Assembly: GCA_029891345.1 (NCBI GenBank)
Contig: CM057006.1
Span: 43,978,556-44,042,555, forward strand
Source: Dryococelus australis
Taxonomy: Eukaryota > Arthropoda > Insecta > Phasmatodea > Phasmatidae
Reading direction: 5' to 3'
Length of the DNA: 64,000 nt
A program made the position numbers and the translations under genes. The stretch's first letter is position 1. Each line of letters opens with the position of its first letter. Under the pieces are notes generated by a model. That model was not told the DNA's origin. It did no database searches and worked only from the letters and a program-made list of their open reading frames with translations. This document shows, piece by piece, positions 1 to 11,448 of the stretch.

Positions 1-1490
1 GTCACTGCAGTTACCAGGGAAGGAATCCAGGTGTGAGTGCAGGAAATGCACCTTCAAGGACATGTTGCACTCTAAATTCCTATATGCAACAATCATCTCA
101 TTCACCAGTTTTCTGTAGTTTGCATCTCTTTGTTTCCCCAGAAAGTTATTCGTGGCATTTATGGATCACATCCAAGCTTGCTTTTCTTTCGGCGAAAGAC
201 ATACTTCGAAATTTGGGTCTCTCTGAAGTTCCCTAACCTGTAGGCCAACAGACACAACTTCCTTTATCTTTGCTCGTGAAAGACGAGGAAATTTGTTTGA
301 AGGATACATAAATCCTCTTCCAGCTTTGTCCATTGCCTCTACAAATTGCTTAATGGGTACCAACGTGATGTGGAGTGGAGAAAGCAGCACATCTTCACTA
401 GCTACCAGTTTCTCACGTTTGATATTTTCCCCTACTACTTGCCATTTCCATCGAGGCCATTCTTGTTTTATGTAATAAGAATTTCTGTCACGACTATCCC
501 ACTCACAAAGGAAATATCCATACTTTGTGTTGCCTTGTTGCATACCCAAAATAATTGCTATAATTTTCAAATCACCGCATACCTTCCATTCGTCATTTGT
601 ATTCATTGTATTGAATACATTTGAGCATTTTTTTTTCCAAAATTTCGTGGGACTCTTTGGCCATACTAGCATAGGCAACAGGTACAGAAGGCAGGATGTT
701 TCCATTGTGGAGTATAACTACCTTCAAACTAGTTTTGGAGGCTTCTATAAAAAGTCTCCAGTCCTGTGGATCATACTTAAAGTCCAGAACCCTCATTAAC
801 CCACATACATCGTTGCAAAATGTCAGTGAGTTGTCAAACGTATAATATGGAAGAAAAGTACTTTCTCTATGCCTGTAAAATGTAACATTTGTGTCTGGGT
901 GAAGAAGATTGCATTCTTGCAGCCTGGATCCTAGTAGTTCTGATTTTTGTTTACTTAGACCTAAGTCACGAACTAAATCATTTAGGCACGTCTGAGTTAA
1001 GTAAAATGAAGATGAAGTACCTTTGACTTGATATATGTGGGATCAGTTTCTTCAGAAGATGGAAATTATTCACCAACACTGTCTTCACTATCAGTTTCAA
1101 TTTCTTCATGTGCTGGTCTTGAAGGCACTGGATGGTTGGCAGAGCGTGGCACTGGTATGCTTGCAGAAGGCAAGTTTGGGTAGACTATACGATTTTTTGA
1201 TTTCCTGTTTGAAAATCCTTGGACATTTGTCATACAAAAATAACAATCTGTTACATGATCTTTTGATTCCCTCCAAGACATCGGTGCTGCAAACATGGAG
1301 TTACCTTTACCATTCCACCAGTTTATAAGTTCAACGTAACACGTGGAACAACAAATACGTGGGGCCCAGTTCTTGTCCTGGTCTCCTAGCTCCATTCCAA
1401 AGTAATGTTTGTAGGCCTTTTTTTTTTACAATTGGTGACTTTTTTTCCTATGTCTTGCAAATGTGAACTCTCCGCAGATGCAGCAGAAAC
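1..1490 (-). pseudogene. Broken member of the insect 'CEWDSRDR' zinc-binding, transposase-like family (continues past the left edge)
   Basis: Read from about 1490 leftward, the minus strand gives in order: an N-terminal Cys block (SFCCICGEFTF, near 1485); GDQDKNWAPRICCSTC and SKDHVTDCYFCM (1390-1220); an acidic linker; a block ending DVCGLMRVLDFKYDPQDW (about 1030-745); VCGDLKIIAIILGMQQGN then YGYFLCEWDSRDRN (590-470); LLSPLHITLVPIKQFVEAMD; and MSLKVHFLHSHLDSFP near the left edge. I recognise this order from a family present in many copies in insect genomes. No function is established to my knowledge; the spaced D/H/E residues and zinc-binding CxxC/CxxxC pairs resemble a DDE transposase with an inserted finger, which is inference. 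The copy is broken: a frameshift near 1425 in an A-run, a stop at 1066-1068, a frameshift near 600, and a frameshift near 160. It lacks introns across these blocks, consistent with a transposon-like or retro-copied origin. Confidence 0.75.
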
Positions 1491-1499
1491 TATCAGGTG

Positions 1500-2570
1500 T
1501 ATTTCACAATGTTCGGTGGCGGACACATACATGTAACGACACATACACTAAACAAAGAAAAATATTCACTTAAAATAAAAAAATACATCTAGTCTTCAAT
1601 GTGAGGAGAGAGCGCGAGAGAGAGAGTGAACGACGATGTACACTTGGTGCTCACTCTCGCACCCTCTCTGGCAGCCATGTCGTTCTCATAGAAGAGAGAG
1701 GTTGTGTGCAAGTCTAACCTCAAATATCCAGATATATTTTGTTGTTTCTAAAGCATTGTTAAAGATATTTTACCGACTTAACTTATTCATTGCGATTGTG
1801 AAAAGTATAATAACAGCAATATTCTGTTTGGTATGGAGCATAACAAATTATGATTTATTAAGTTCATTTTTCATTTAGGTTAATTGTGTGCATTTTATCA
1901 AATACTGTCATTTGCACATACAAATTATGGTCGTAATCGTGCAAAAATGTAACAAATTAAAATAAGTTACTATTTCTTAAAATACTGTACATTTATTCGA
2001 GGAAAGTGAAAGACCAGCAATATTTTATTTTTCACTATTTATCACTTTTTCTGTCAGAGAAATAATGCTGAAGGCCTACACAGGGCATAAGTCTCAATTC
2101 GCTAAAGTGAGTCAGATTGTGCCAGAGTGGAAGTGGCGAGTGAGAGTGAGCACACTTTTGAGTTGGGACGCGGCCTAAAGCTACTGTACACAATTCGTAT
2201 TGAAAAATTTGCTATGGGTGCAGCCTGTGCTTTTCTGTGATGTCATTGTTTAAAAAAAATAGTTTTTCCACCTTTTTACAACTTAATAAAAACGTTAAAA
2301 GCTTGCAAAATGTTATCCACTTTGATATATACCATCTGAAAATTTTTTAAGAACTTTAGAAGTTAAATTTTTCAGAAACATATGCTTGCAATAAAAAGGT
2401 TTAATGAAATTTTCCTCCATAAGCAGACAAAATATCACGGATACACAAAGTAAACGCTGGTTAAGCTCAACTCTTGCTAACCTGTTAACGACTTGCAGCA
2501 GAATAGCTGAACATAATGGAAACATAGTTACTGGTATACCAACCTCTAAGTCTGAAACAAGTGGAATTCA
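1500..2570. other. No gene seen
   Basis: AT-rich sequence with a short GA-rich tract near 1600-1630. The small open frames show no recognisable domain and no splice or codon pattern worth calling. Confidence 0.5.
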
Positions 2571-2574
2571 GAAG

Positions 2575-2866
2575 TAATAATAAATAAATGCGTATGGGGG
2601 TGGATCCAGGGAGAGACAACACCCTCCGAGTGACGGGCTGTCCAGCTGGGACCCGTAGGTGCACGTCGTCCCCGGACTTGACATGAGATGAGCCCTGGGA
2701 TGGAGCGGCACTGGAATGCAAGGGCGGGGGTAAGGGGAGTTCTCCGAGAAAACCCGCCGGCAAGCGGCATCGTACAGCACGATTCCCATATGCGAAAATC
2801 CGGGATCGAACCCGTATCGCTGTGATGGGAGGCGAGCGCGCTAGCCACTGCGCCGCCGCTGCCCCA
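2575..2866 (-). mobile_element. tRNA-derived SINE
   Basis: On the minus strand the element begins near 2866 with GGGGCAGCGGCGGCGCAGTG and a box A-like TGGCTAGCGCGCTCG. Box B GGTTCGATCCC follows about 45 bp later, then a body with GGATTTTCGCATATGGGAATC and GGCGGGTTTTCTCGG, and an A/T-rich tail near 2575-2590. The same body sequence recurs at 29.9-30.2, 33.6-33.9 and 37.2-37.5 kb, which supports a dispersed family transcribed by RNA polymerase III. Non-coding; the open frames across it are chance. Confidence 0.85.
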
Positions 2867-3054
2867 ATTCAGAAGTCAGTTTCACCAACCGTTTAAACTT
2901 AGGTTTAGTCATATATATTATTGTATATAGTTTAATTATATATGGTTTAATTATATATATATACAACTGTGCCTGGCAGAACATTTCTGATTTGAAATAT
3001 GAATTTCCCATACAAAATTCTTTTGGAAAAACGCTACTCCATGTTAGAAAATTT

Positions 3055-3302
3055 ACCCTTGTAGAACAGTTTTATTTATTTCGCTTTCTGTTTCTTTATG
3101 CACAGACGTGTAGGAATGAGCAGATTTGTAAAGTATTTACTTTCTTAATAATTTTACAGTTTCGTCTGACTGACGCATGAATAAAGTGATGAAGCCCATG
3201 GCAATGTTAATTTTACATAATGCGGAATAATACACAACGTGTATACAAGCAGATCTTAAGCAGGGCTTTCAAAAGTGTTCATCTTACCGTGAACAGCCAA
3301 TA
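3055..3302. mobile_element. MITE family 1, right-half fragment
   Basis: Ends with CTTACCGTGAACAGCC, the family 1 terminal repeat. It carries the internal block GACGCATGAATAAAGTGATG and CCCATGGCAATGTTAATTTT, also found in the copies at 4901-5334 and 42147-42573. The left end is not recognisable. Confidence 0.7.
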
Positions 3303-4273
3303 ACAGTTTCACTGTTTTAACGCACAGAGAGTTTCAATATTAATCTGGAACAACAGGTACATAAACTTACGCTTGAAAGGGGGACGGAAACCCCATGAGG
3401 AGTAATGTCGTGATCGAAACGGCCAATTTGGGGAATCAGGATTTAGGAATTTAGGGAGTATGATTTCGAACGACACTGAGCAGCGCTCGTAGTGTTCCGT
3501 TTTGAAACTGCATTTTTTAACGTTTTGCTGTTTCTTTGTTTTCGTGCAATGAAAAAATTAAACACTTATTAACTCTCAGAAAATAATAAAATACCTTTAT
3601 TTACTCGTTGCAGTAGGGAAAGCCTTCATTAAAAATATAAATTACGAATCTATGATCTTTGTTGCAAACTTTTTTTCCCCCCAAATGTAATGTCCATAAT
3701 ATTATTTGTAATGAACATTATTATGCACTTATGAATTATTAAGTTTTTCTTCTGTGTTATTGGTTTTAATATGCATAGTTCGTACTGTAAAATGAGTAAA
3801 AATGAGATGTAAACAATAGCAGGCTCTTTTGCGGAGGTATTTGGGGATTTAATGTGCTACTTCACCTCAGTAAATTTCAGCCATAAATCTCCAAATATTT
3901 AGGGCCTAAACTTGATCACATGGTCGATTTAGTAACCTAATAAATGTTCTCGCAGCCGTTTCGAACATGGCTTTAGTTCCCAATATAGACTGCTGGAATA
4001 TAATCTAACATGTGTTAGGGTTGCTAACTATGTTAAGAACACAGTTTAGTTAAACATTTTTCGTAGTCTATTTTAATTATTAAATATGACGAGAAAAAGA
4101 AAACCAAAGGACTGTATGCTGTCACCTGAAGGCAGGAATGAATTCTAATTTCCAAAACATCTTCACAATTTTTTCTTTGTGCTGTCTTAACATTTGTCAT
4201 TTTCTCGCCTCATTTGTGTCAGTGGCGTCTTCTTTTAATATTTTTGGATTGTCTTTTGTTGCACAAACAATAT
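3303..4273. other. No gene seen
   Basis: AT-rich sequence that flanks the Polinton on the left. No supported gene or repeat. Confidence 0.5.
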
Positions 4274-4279
4274 GTTGGG
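4274..4279. repeat. Left target-site duplication of the Polinton
   Basis: GTTGGG directly precedes the 5'-AG of the element. GTTGGA directly follows the other end at 28242. Six-bp duplications are the rule for Polintons; five of six bases still match. Confidence 0.75.
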
Positions 4280-4423
4280 AGTAGTAGGGGCGGAGGCGTT
4301 CTACCCCACATTTTTTTACCTTGACCTTTCAGATGTAGTCCCATAAGATTAACTTAGGGCCGAAATCGCTGGAAATCCTAGGCCACCTGCTCGGCGATCT
4401 GCTCCACAATTAGCTCTGCACTT

Positions 4424-4443
4424 AGCTCCGCAATTGCGGAGCT
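4424..4443. promoter_or_regulatory. 20-bp perfect palindrome in an AGCTCC repeat cluster
   Basis: AGCTCCGCAATTGCGGAGCT is self-complementary over 20 bp and is surrounded by five or more AGCTCC words between about 4398 and 4495. The same palindrome is conserved at 28084-28103 in the other terminal repeat. A binding site for an element protein is possible but is inference. Confidence 0.5.
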
Positions 4444-4900
4444 GTAATTGTGTCCACAACTAGCTCCACAGTCAGCTCCGCACTCGGCTCCACATACTCC
4501 AACCCCTTAACCTACATACACCCCTACCCCCTCCTCACCTACCCTTCTTCACAAGATGCTATACCAGGTTTATCTACACATGAGGTCTGATACACTATCA
4601 CCCCTCTCCCCTGCCTACACCCCCACCACTCATCATCCTCCTCTCATCAGATATGGTTAACACCCTCCCCACACCTCCCCAACACTCCTTCCCAGCGAGG
4701 TAGGCTGTCTTCAGTTCCAAACTTGACAGGTAGGCAGCACTGCTATTGTCATCATAGGCCACCGCCCTAGTTGTAGAGTTGACCACCAGGAGCGCTGATG
4801 TCTCTTGATGCCATCATTGGCTTGTAGGTAGTGCACACGTTCTTGCAATGCCTGCCAGAGTGTGGGCGAGTCGCTCACGCTCCAAGAGCCAATCTTGGTA

Positions 4901-5334
4901 TAGGTGGTTCATGGTAAAATGAGCACTTTTGAAAATGCTGCTTAAGATCTACTTGTGTAAATGTTGTATATTCCCCATCTTATGTAGAATTTAACATTGC
5001 CATGGGCCTCGTAACTTTATTCATCCGTCGGTCAAATAAAACACTAAAATTATTAAGAAAGTAAATACTTTCCAAATATGTTAATCTTTACACTTCGATG
5101 AATTAAAAAAAAAACAAAGTGAAAGAAATAATTTCTAGTCATCATGAATGGTTACCTAACACTTTTTATTCGATGTTAGGATGTTAGGATATGGTACTAC
5201 TTTCCATCAATCATTACCAACTTTACTGTTTGAATGTCACTCAGTGCACCCATTAAAATGTATATGTGCATAGGAACAGTGAATATTTTCTAAGGTTCAT
5301 TTCTAAAGTGCTCACTTTATCATGAACAACCTTA
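4901..5334. mobile_element. MITE family 1, full copy inserted in the left Polinton repeat
   Basis: Ends are TAGGTGGTTCATGGTAAAAT on the left and, inverted, AAGGTTGTTCATGATAAAGT on the right, both followed by GAGCACTTT. It is flanked by TA. The right Polinton arm has the uninterrupted sequence (CTTTGTAATGTTATT on its inverted strand), which proves insertion and a TA target. Non-coding; its transposase source is not in the window, though TA targets fit Tc1/mariner-type mobilisation. Confidence 0.88.
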
Positions 5335-5449
5335 AATGTTATTAATAACTCAGATAGGCTGGAAGCTTAAAACAATTCTCTCCACCATATATATAATGCA
5401 GAAGTACATATTAAAATAACTCTTTCTTTGTATGGTCGTGAACTGGGGA

Positions 5450-5984
5450 ACCTCAGTTCCATTACAAGATGCCTTTACTTTCTTGACCATGAGAGCTTAG
5501 ATCCCAATAAAAGTTTAAATGTTGTATTTAGAAAACGAATCACACATACTAACTCGCACATTTAAAACAAAGTCATAATAAAGCAATAAATCATAATTTT
5601 ATAAAATAAAACCTCAGGAATTTATATTAATATATGCATTTTAAATTTTAAAATGTTCAAACATGCATGTATGAAGCGATATATTCACGAATTTGTACTT
5701 TAAAGGAGATTTAGTTTAGAGACTCACAACAGAAAAATATTCAAAATGTAATTTTTTTTACAAAAAAAGTTATCAATTAATTATTTTTTTCAAAACAATC
5801 AACCGAGTGACATATCAAAGATTTCGTATTTATTAGACACTTAATAATTTATCGATAGAAAGAATGATTATGTAACTATAACCATCGCCACCTTGAATTT
5901 AAGTAAGCATAGAAGCATTTTTTACTTTTAAATTAATTATGTAACTGCTCCGAACATCAAATAGAACACATTGTTTACCTTTCA
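5450..5984. other. Polinton subterminal region, no gene
   Basis: Very AT-rich sequence between the terminal repeat and the tandem repeats. No open frame of interest. Confidence 0.5.
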
Positions 5985-6765
5985 ACAGGTCATTTAAGTC
6001 CTTTTATAAACATAGTCAAAATTTCCGATCCATTGATGCTATGGTCATCAAATTCATAACAGTCATAATACCCGACATACAACAATGGTTAGGTCATTTA
6101 GGTCCTAAACCCTTTCTGACAAAAGTTTAATTCGAGTTAAGCCCTTTTATAAGCATAGTTACTCATAATTTCCGAAATATTAATGTTATGGTTATCAAAT
6201 TCATAACATAGACACCATACCCAACATACACCATAATTCTAAGATCATTTAAGCCTTAAAGCCTTTCTGACAATGTCAAACACACCTAAAACCCTTTTAC
6301 AAGCATACTAACTAATAATTTCCCATCTACCAAACCTACAAACATCAAATTCATAACACACACACATCAACCCCAACAATAAACACGACTACAAGATCAA
6401 ATACACCTAAAGATGTTTATAAACAGAGTAACTTATAATTTCTCGTATACCAAATCTACAATCATAAAATTCATAACATACACATAAAGCACAACAACAA
6501 ACAAAAATGCAAGGGCAAACACATCTAAACCCCTTTTATAAGCATAGGTACTTATAATTTCCCATATACCAAAGCTACAAACATCAAATTCATAACACAC
6601 ACAACTCCAACAATAAACAAGACTATAAGGTCAAACACACTTAAAGCCATTTTATAAGCATACCCATAAATCAAAGCTACAATTATCAAATTCATAATAT
6701 ACACATCAAACCCAACAACAAAGAAGACTACAAGGTCAATCACAACTTAAAACCTTTTGTAAGTA
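5985..6765. repeat. Diverged tandem repeats of about 100-150 bp, about six copies
   Basis: The phrase CTTTTATAAGCATAG, then ATAATTTCC, then ATCAAATTCATAA recurs with spacings of roughly 145, 150, 118, 120 and 100 bp. Copies near 6540-6760 are the most alike. The long open frames across it follow from the repeat period and are not considered coding. Confidence 0.75.
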
Positions 6766-7901
6766 TATTTAAGCATAAACATATCAAATGTGTACTCATC
6801 AAAGACATTTACCAAAGTAATATTTATTCTATTCGATTTGAACAGATTTTATTTTTGAGTTCGATACCTGCTTAGAGCAATTAATGTAATGATAGTTCTG
6901 GATTATCAAGTTAGAGTCTCAGTCGGAACACCTAATATTATTTTATATCCGAATTTAACCAAAATTGAGGCTTGCTTTGTATTCCTGCTTATAGTAATTA
7001 ATGTAATGCTATTTTTTGATTACAGAGATGGATTCCCAAGCGACTCACTTAACAGTTATAAAATAATTTTGGGAAATGTCATCTTAAACATTCACTTATG
7101 CTCGATGTCTATCATATTACGCGATTGGTGTATACTGCTCAACTAATGTATTACATGTTCGATATCAACTGTTGAAGGTCGAGAGTGGTAGAGAGAATGC
7201 AGTTATATGATGTAATCGTTTAAATAACAAAATAGGGAAAATCCATACTTGCATAAACATGCGATCAAAATTTACTAGGGATGCACGTACACACATGAAT
7301 AATTAGAAACTAAACATTCACCAAAGTAATATATCATCTCAGCAAAACAGCCAAACTTCAACTGCTATATACCTTTTCATTTGTTTCAGATTTTGCAATA
7401 ATTATAATTATTTCATTATTATTTAGGGATGGAAGGTATTGCATTTACACTATGCTAGCATTCATTATACATACTTATCAACCATGCACATTATATGTAG
7501 AGAGACATATGTCCGCTCCCAAGAAACGACATCTCAAGACTAAAGCCTTACCATAAACATATTATCCATAGGTTATTCATGCTTTACTCCTAGCAGGTCA
7601 ATGCACCCTAACAGGAAGAAATGCGTATACGATTTCATCATATACCAACACACAGACAGAATATCTTCAATTAATTACTTTGATAAACCATTTCATCATA
7701 TGATAGCAAAACACACACCCAGACACAGAATAACACAAATTCACACACACGAAAAAACCTCAAATATTCCAATTTGCAAACCTGCTCCACCCAAGAATTG
7801 CTTCTAATGAACCAAATTAACCCAGATCAACCCAAAATTCACCCAAAATTACCAAAATCTACTCCAAAACACACACACTTACACATCTCATTTGCACATA
7901 A
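6766..7901. other. Polinton left subterminal region, no recognised gene
   Basis: AT-rich. Small open frames at 6889-7146 (+) and 7601-7807 (+) have no recognisable domain and low-complexity composition. Confidence 0.45.
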
Positions 7902-8465
7902 TTAGATTATATTACAGATCCTAGCAAAACTCAATAATCAGGCTAAAATTCAAGCAATTTCAAGCTAAATTCAAGCTAATTTCTAATTTCCTGTCAAATA
8001 TTTCGAAGTGCAATTCAAAATCAATCAAATTTAAGGCCAAAATCAAAATAAATTTTCAAGTTGTGTTCACTCGTTGCGAGGGTTTTTTTTAAAGCTTTAT
8101 TTGCAAGCTAAATTATAATATTTTTTATGAGATTCCAAGAATTTTCATACTTTTCTTGGGATATTTTTTTGACTAATTGATTTAGCTTGCAAATTTAGAA
8201 TAAATTTTGCCTTTTTGACCTAAATTTAGCCTCATTCACTCCCGAGATGGACACTGATCAAAGAGTGAACGAAGCACGTTTTTTAAAAAAGTGTGCCTGA
8301 TTAGGAATGCAGATTTGGATCAAATTTGCTTGATTTTGGGGGTGAAATTGAAAAGATGAATGTTTTCAGAAGAAATTTTAAAAAAAGTTGCTTGAAAATG
8401 AAAAATTTGCTTGAATTTTAGTCAAATTATTGAGTTGAGCCAAGATCTGCAATAGACATCTACTG
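7902..8465. repeat. Foldback repeat, copy A
   Basis: About 560 bp with imperfect inverted ends: it ends GATCTGCAATAGACATCTAC and starts with a decayed inverse, TAGATTATATTACAGATCC. Inner inverted pairs (GCAAGCTAAATTA with GATTTAGCTTGC) give a fold-back structure. A second copy lies at 23827-24372 in the same orientation. No coding capacity. Confidence 0.8.
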
Positions 8466-8679
8466 ATTTATAAAAAAAAGTTTACGTATAAACACAACAG
8501 CACCCTTTAAAAAAATGCTCAAATAAAATTGGCACAAATAAAGTTGAAAGAAGAAATCTCACCTAGATTTCACAAAAATATTTTTTATTCGATCAATCAC
8601 CTTAACAGTACATCTAAAAATTTGTATTAAAATATCGAAACAGTTTCTTGTTTCTGTAAAACCATTTACATCCTCCATT

Positions 8680-10008
8680 TAATAAAATAAAAAAAATATA
8701 CATATCATTAGTAATCTGTTCTTTCATATAATCATGAGTTAAATTCCATTGGCCAGTTAAAATAACATTACAAATTGTATGTGCGTCAACAGCTTCATAA
8801 AATCAACACTAATTTTTGTATTTTTTAAATTTAACTACAGTTGTTTTTCTATATAAGCAATCAACAATATACAAAGGCCTTCGACCCCAAAATGAATAAC
8901 AATTGGTTTTACCATCAGAGTTTAGAACCACCTTATAATAAAGTTAATTATTTCTATATACAGCAGCGAGTTTTATTTTAGAAGTTTGAAAATCGTACAA
9001 GCAAGAAATGCCTTATCACAAAAATTATTGCCAATATCTAGATTCCAATTTTCTTTTGAAAAAATTTCATTTCTGCCATTTTTAACACAAATATTTTTCA
9101 CATTAAATGGTCAAACATAGAAGTATGGACATACTGTTCAGCACGATTTTTTCTATTAGTTTCAAACCCAACAATTACAAAATCAGGCATGTCAAACTGT
9201 AAATTATTAAACTGATCTTTTACATCAAAGTTAAAAACAGTTGTATCAGTAGGAACTTCTTTTTATAAAAATTGCCAATAATCAAAACTAATATGTATTT
9301 TTGGTTCTTTGTTTATTTTTTTTAATTGCAATGGCAGTGTTAGCTTCATATTCATAGGTCACATATTCATATTCATATGTCACATAATTTCTTATTTTTG
9401 AATAACAATTTTACCTGGATCAGCATTATCTCTATCAAGTATACCATCTGCTTTCTTATTTTGAAAGACAAATAAAAAGTTGTTATCTGATGAATTACGA
9501 ATAAAAGTAATTTTATAACCATCTTTCCAATAAATTTAATTGTTATCTCGAATAAAACCAAACAGATATTGGATAAATTGTTTCATTTAGTTTACCATTA
9601 CGAGTATCTTTTATTCGATAATAATCATTAACACAAGATAATTCAAAATAATTTAGTTCGCCTGGAGATCATAACAAAATATTCATCACTGTCGAAGTTA
9701 TATCCAGATTATAACTAGCCTCAATAACATGTCAATATTTTGAGATTTCTACTCAGGAAAACCGAAAAGGAAAAAAGTTAGAACAAATATCAATGTTATC
9801 TAACTTATCATAGTTTTCCGCATCTCCAACTTTATCTCTCTTTTGTAATCTAAATTGTTCATAAACATATGCATCATTTGGAAAAGAAAAGCCATCTCCT
9901 ATAGGACTATCAAACTCAATTCTATTTTTGTAAACATTTAAATTCCCCCTAGTTTGATCAGTTGGGGGGAAAGTGTGTCTCGAAACTCTCAATACTTTTA
10001 TAATTCAT
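8680..10008 (-). pseudogene. Probable Polinton capsid protein (major capsid candidate), decayed
   Basis: A minus-strand ATG at 10008 opens a short frame (SIESFETHFPP). After a frameshift in the C-run near 9962 it continues in the frame with NLNVYKNRIEFDS and DAYVYEQFRLQKRDKVGDA down to FFPFRFS. Stops and frame changes follow, with further coding-like blocks (NYFELSCVNDYYRIKD, near 9650; CYSFWGRRPLYIVDC, near 8880; DAHTICNVILTGQWNL, near 8780). About 430 residues are traceable. It lies next to the other virion-type genes on the opposite strand. The block order fits a large structural protein of insect Polintons that I recall but cannot name with certainty, so the capsid assignment rests mainly on size and neighbourhood. 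It is clearly inactivated. Confidence 0.4.
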
Positions 10009-10096
10009 TTACAAGAAAAAAAATTATATATAAATGAAAGATTCAAAGGATATTTCTCGAGTTAAATAACTCATCGACAGGTTCAAAAATTATAAA

Positions 10097-11008
10097 ATGC
10101 ACCACGAAGTGGAATATGATAGAAATAAGAAAAAAGAGCTGCCATTGATTGATGAATTACGAAATATTGGCAAGAAAGTAGAATGAGTAAGTGAAGAAAA
10201 CAAAAATTTAATAAACACACTTGTTCCTGTTGCAGCAAAAAATTTATGTTATCCACTAACTCCAGAGGAAACATCGTTTGTAAGAGATTTATTCCCGAAA
10301 TCACCTAATATGGATGTTACTCCATTAAAATATTTGCCACCCATAGCCGGTGTTTCTACCACAAATCTCGGAATAGAAATTGCAAAAAGAATTAATTTTA
10401 TAAATTAAAAATATGGTTTACGTGGAGTTGGGGAAGATTTTTATATTGGTGGTACAAAAGAAACATTAAATAAAAATACACTATTTGTTAAGGATAAAGA
10501 ATATAATTTAACACCAGGACTTTGTAATTTGTTAACAGAAAAACAATCAGATCTTGAGGGTAAATACACTACTAATGACATTAAAGAATACACATAAATT
10601 GTTTTATTAACCAATGATTTATTTCAAAATTATATTCCTAATCAGAACAGAAATAATCCATGTTCAAGTAGTGGTCGGAAATACAAAAAAAACAATTAGT
10701 TCGATTTTAGCATAGGCAACTTTGAGGATTTTATAGATGATTTTAAATCTGGAGGCAAGGCATAAAAAAAATACAACAATTTGCCAAAAGAATATATTTG
10801 GATGGATGATGATAGAAACTTAATTCATAGATTGTTAGATATTCATGGCGAAGAAACTGCTGGAAATAAAAATTATTACAATGAAAAAATAAGTGTAATG
10901 AATATGTTAAACAATAAATTTTCTGATTTTGTTGTTAATAACCAGAAAGGGATTCCATATGTAATAAGAGTTTTAAATGTAATTCCACCCTCATTTTGTA
11001 ATTATTAA
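10097..11008 (+). pseudogene. Uncharacterised conserved Polinton protein, decayed
   Basis: From ATG 10097 the frame runs through MHHEVEYDRNKKRAAI, then with several stops and frame changes through YGLRGVGEDFYIGG, NTLFVKDKEYNLTPGL and the tail PKEYIWMDDDRNLIHR to a stop at 11006-11008. The G-x-R...YIG...KDKEY..T.GL pattern with a serine/glycine-rich stretch (PCSSSGRKY) recalls a protein common beside capsid and protease genes in insect Polintons. Its function is unknown to me. The stop at its end separates it from the phospholipase-like frame a few bases downstream, so the two may be consecutive genes or once one reading frame. Roughly 300 codons. Confidence 0.5.
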
Positions 11009-11011
11009 CAC

Positions 11012-11326
11012 CATGGAAAAGGTGTGATAAACTCGGCATTAAACAATTTAAATTTACCCGAATTGCATTTGCCTGGTTATAATTATTGCATGCCATTCAG
11101 AAAATTCAATGAAATATTAGAAATAGGAGACTCAGGAATAAATAAATTAGATGGGGCCTGCAAATATCACTATATTGCATATAGCGATCATAAATATTTA
11201 AAATCTAGACGTGAAGCTGATAAAATTTTACAAAAAGAAGCTATAGAAATTATGTTAGATAAAAATACTCCGACTGGAGAAAAAATTGCTTCTGCTGCTT
11301 TTGCTCAACAATGTTTACATAAATAA
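11012..11326 (+). pseudogene. Phospholipase A2-like protein with damaged active site
   Basis: The frame contains ELHLPGYNYC, then GDSGINKLDGACKYHYIAYS and SRREADKILQKEA. This is the layout of the virion phospholipase A2 domain known from parvoviral VP1 and from insect virus-like elements, used to breach endosomal membranes during entry: a calcium loop, a helix with the catalytic His-Asp pair, and a second helix. Here the calcium-loop glycines are replaced (YCMPFRK) and the catalytic Asp is Tyr (KYHYIAY), so hydrolysis is not expected. The frame itself is open for about 100 codons, longer than its neighbours, and stops at 11324-11326. It sits between the uncharacterised gene and the core-like and protease remnants on the same strand. 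Confidence 0.72.
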
Positions 11327-11448
11327 AATCAGGTTGGGGAATTAAAATGTTTTATTGAATATATAGAAAATTAAAAGAAGACAAAAGTTTCTTACTAGCT
11401 TGATCAATACCAATATCCCCAAAAAAAAAATACTAAAAGAAAAACAGG

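Larger units (their letters stand above)
4280..5449 (+). repeat. Left terminal inverted repeat of the Polinton (interrupted by a MITE)
   Basis: Reverse-complement match to 27541-28241, with shared blocks such as GAAATCCTAGG, TGAGGTCTGATACACTATCA / TGAAGTCTGATACACTATCA, GTAGGCTGTCTTCAGTTCCA and the tract around CTGATGTCTCTTGATG. Similarity resumes after the MITE with ATGTTATTAA and CAATTCTCTCCA and fades after GAACTGGGG near 5449. Without the MITE the arm is about 735 bp. The outer half holds repeated AGCTCC-type words. Confidence 0.9.

Noticed and set aside
5985..6765. Possible CRISPR-like array
   Set aside because: Units are long, diverged and contiguous without regular spacers, in a eukaryotic transposon.
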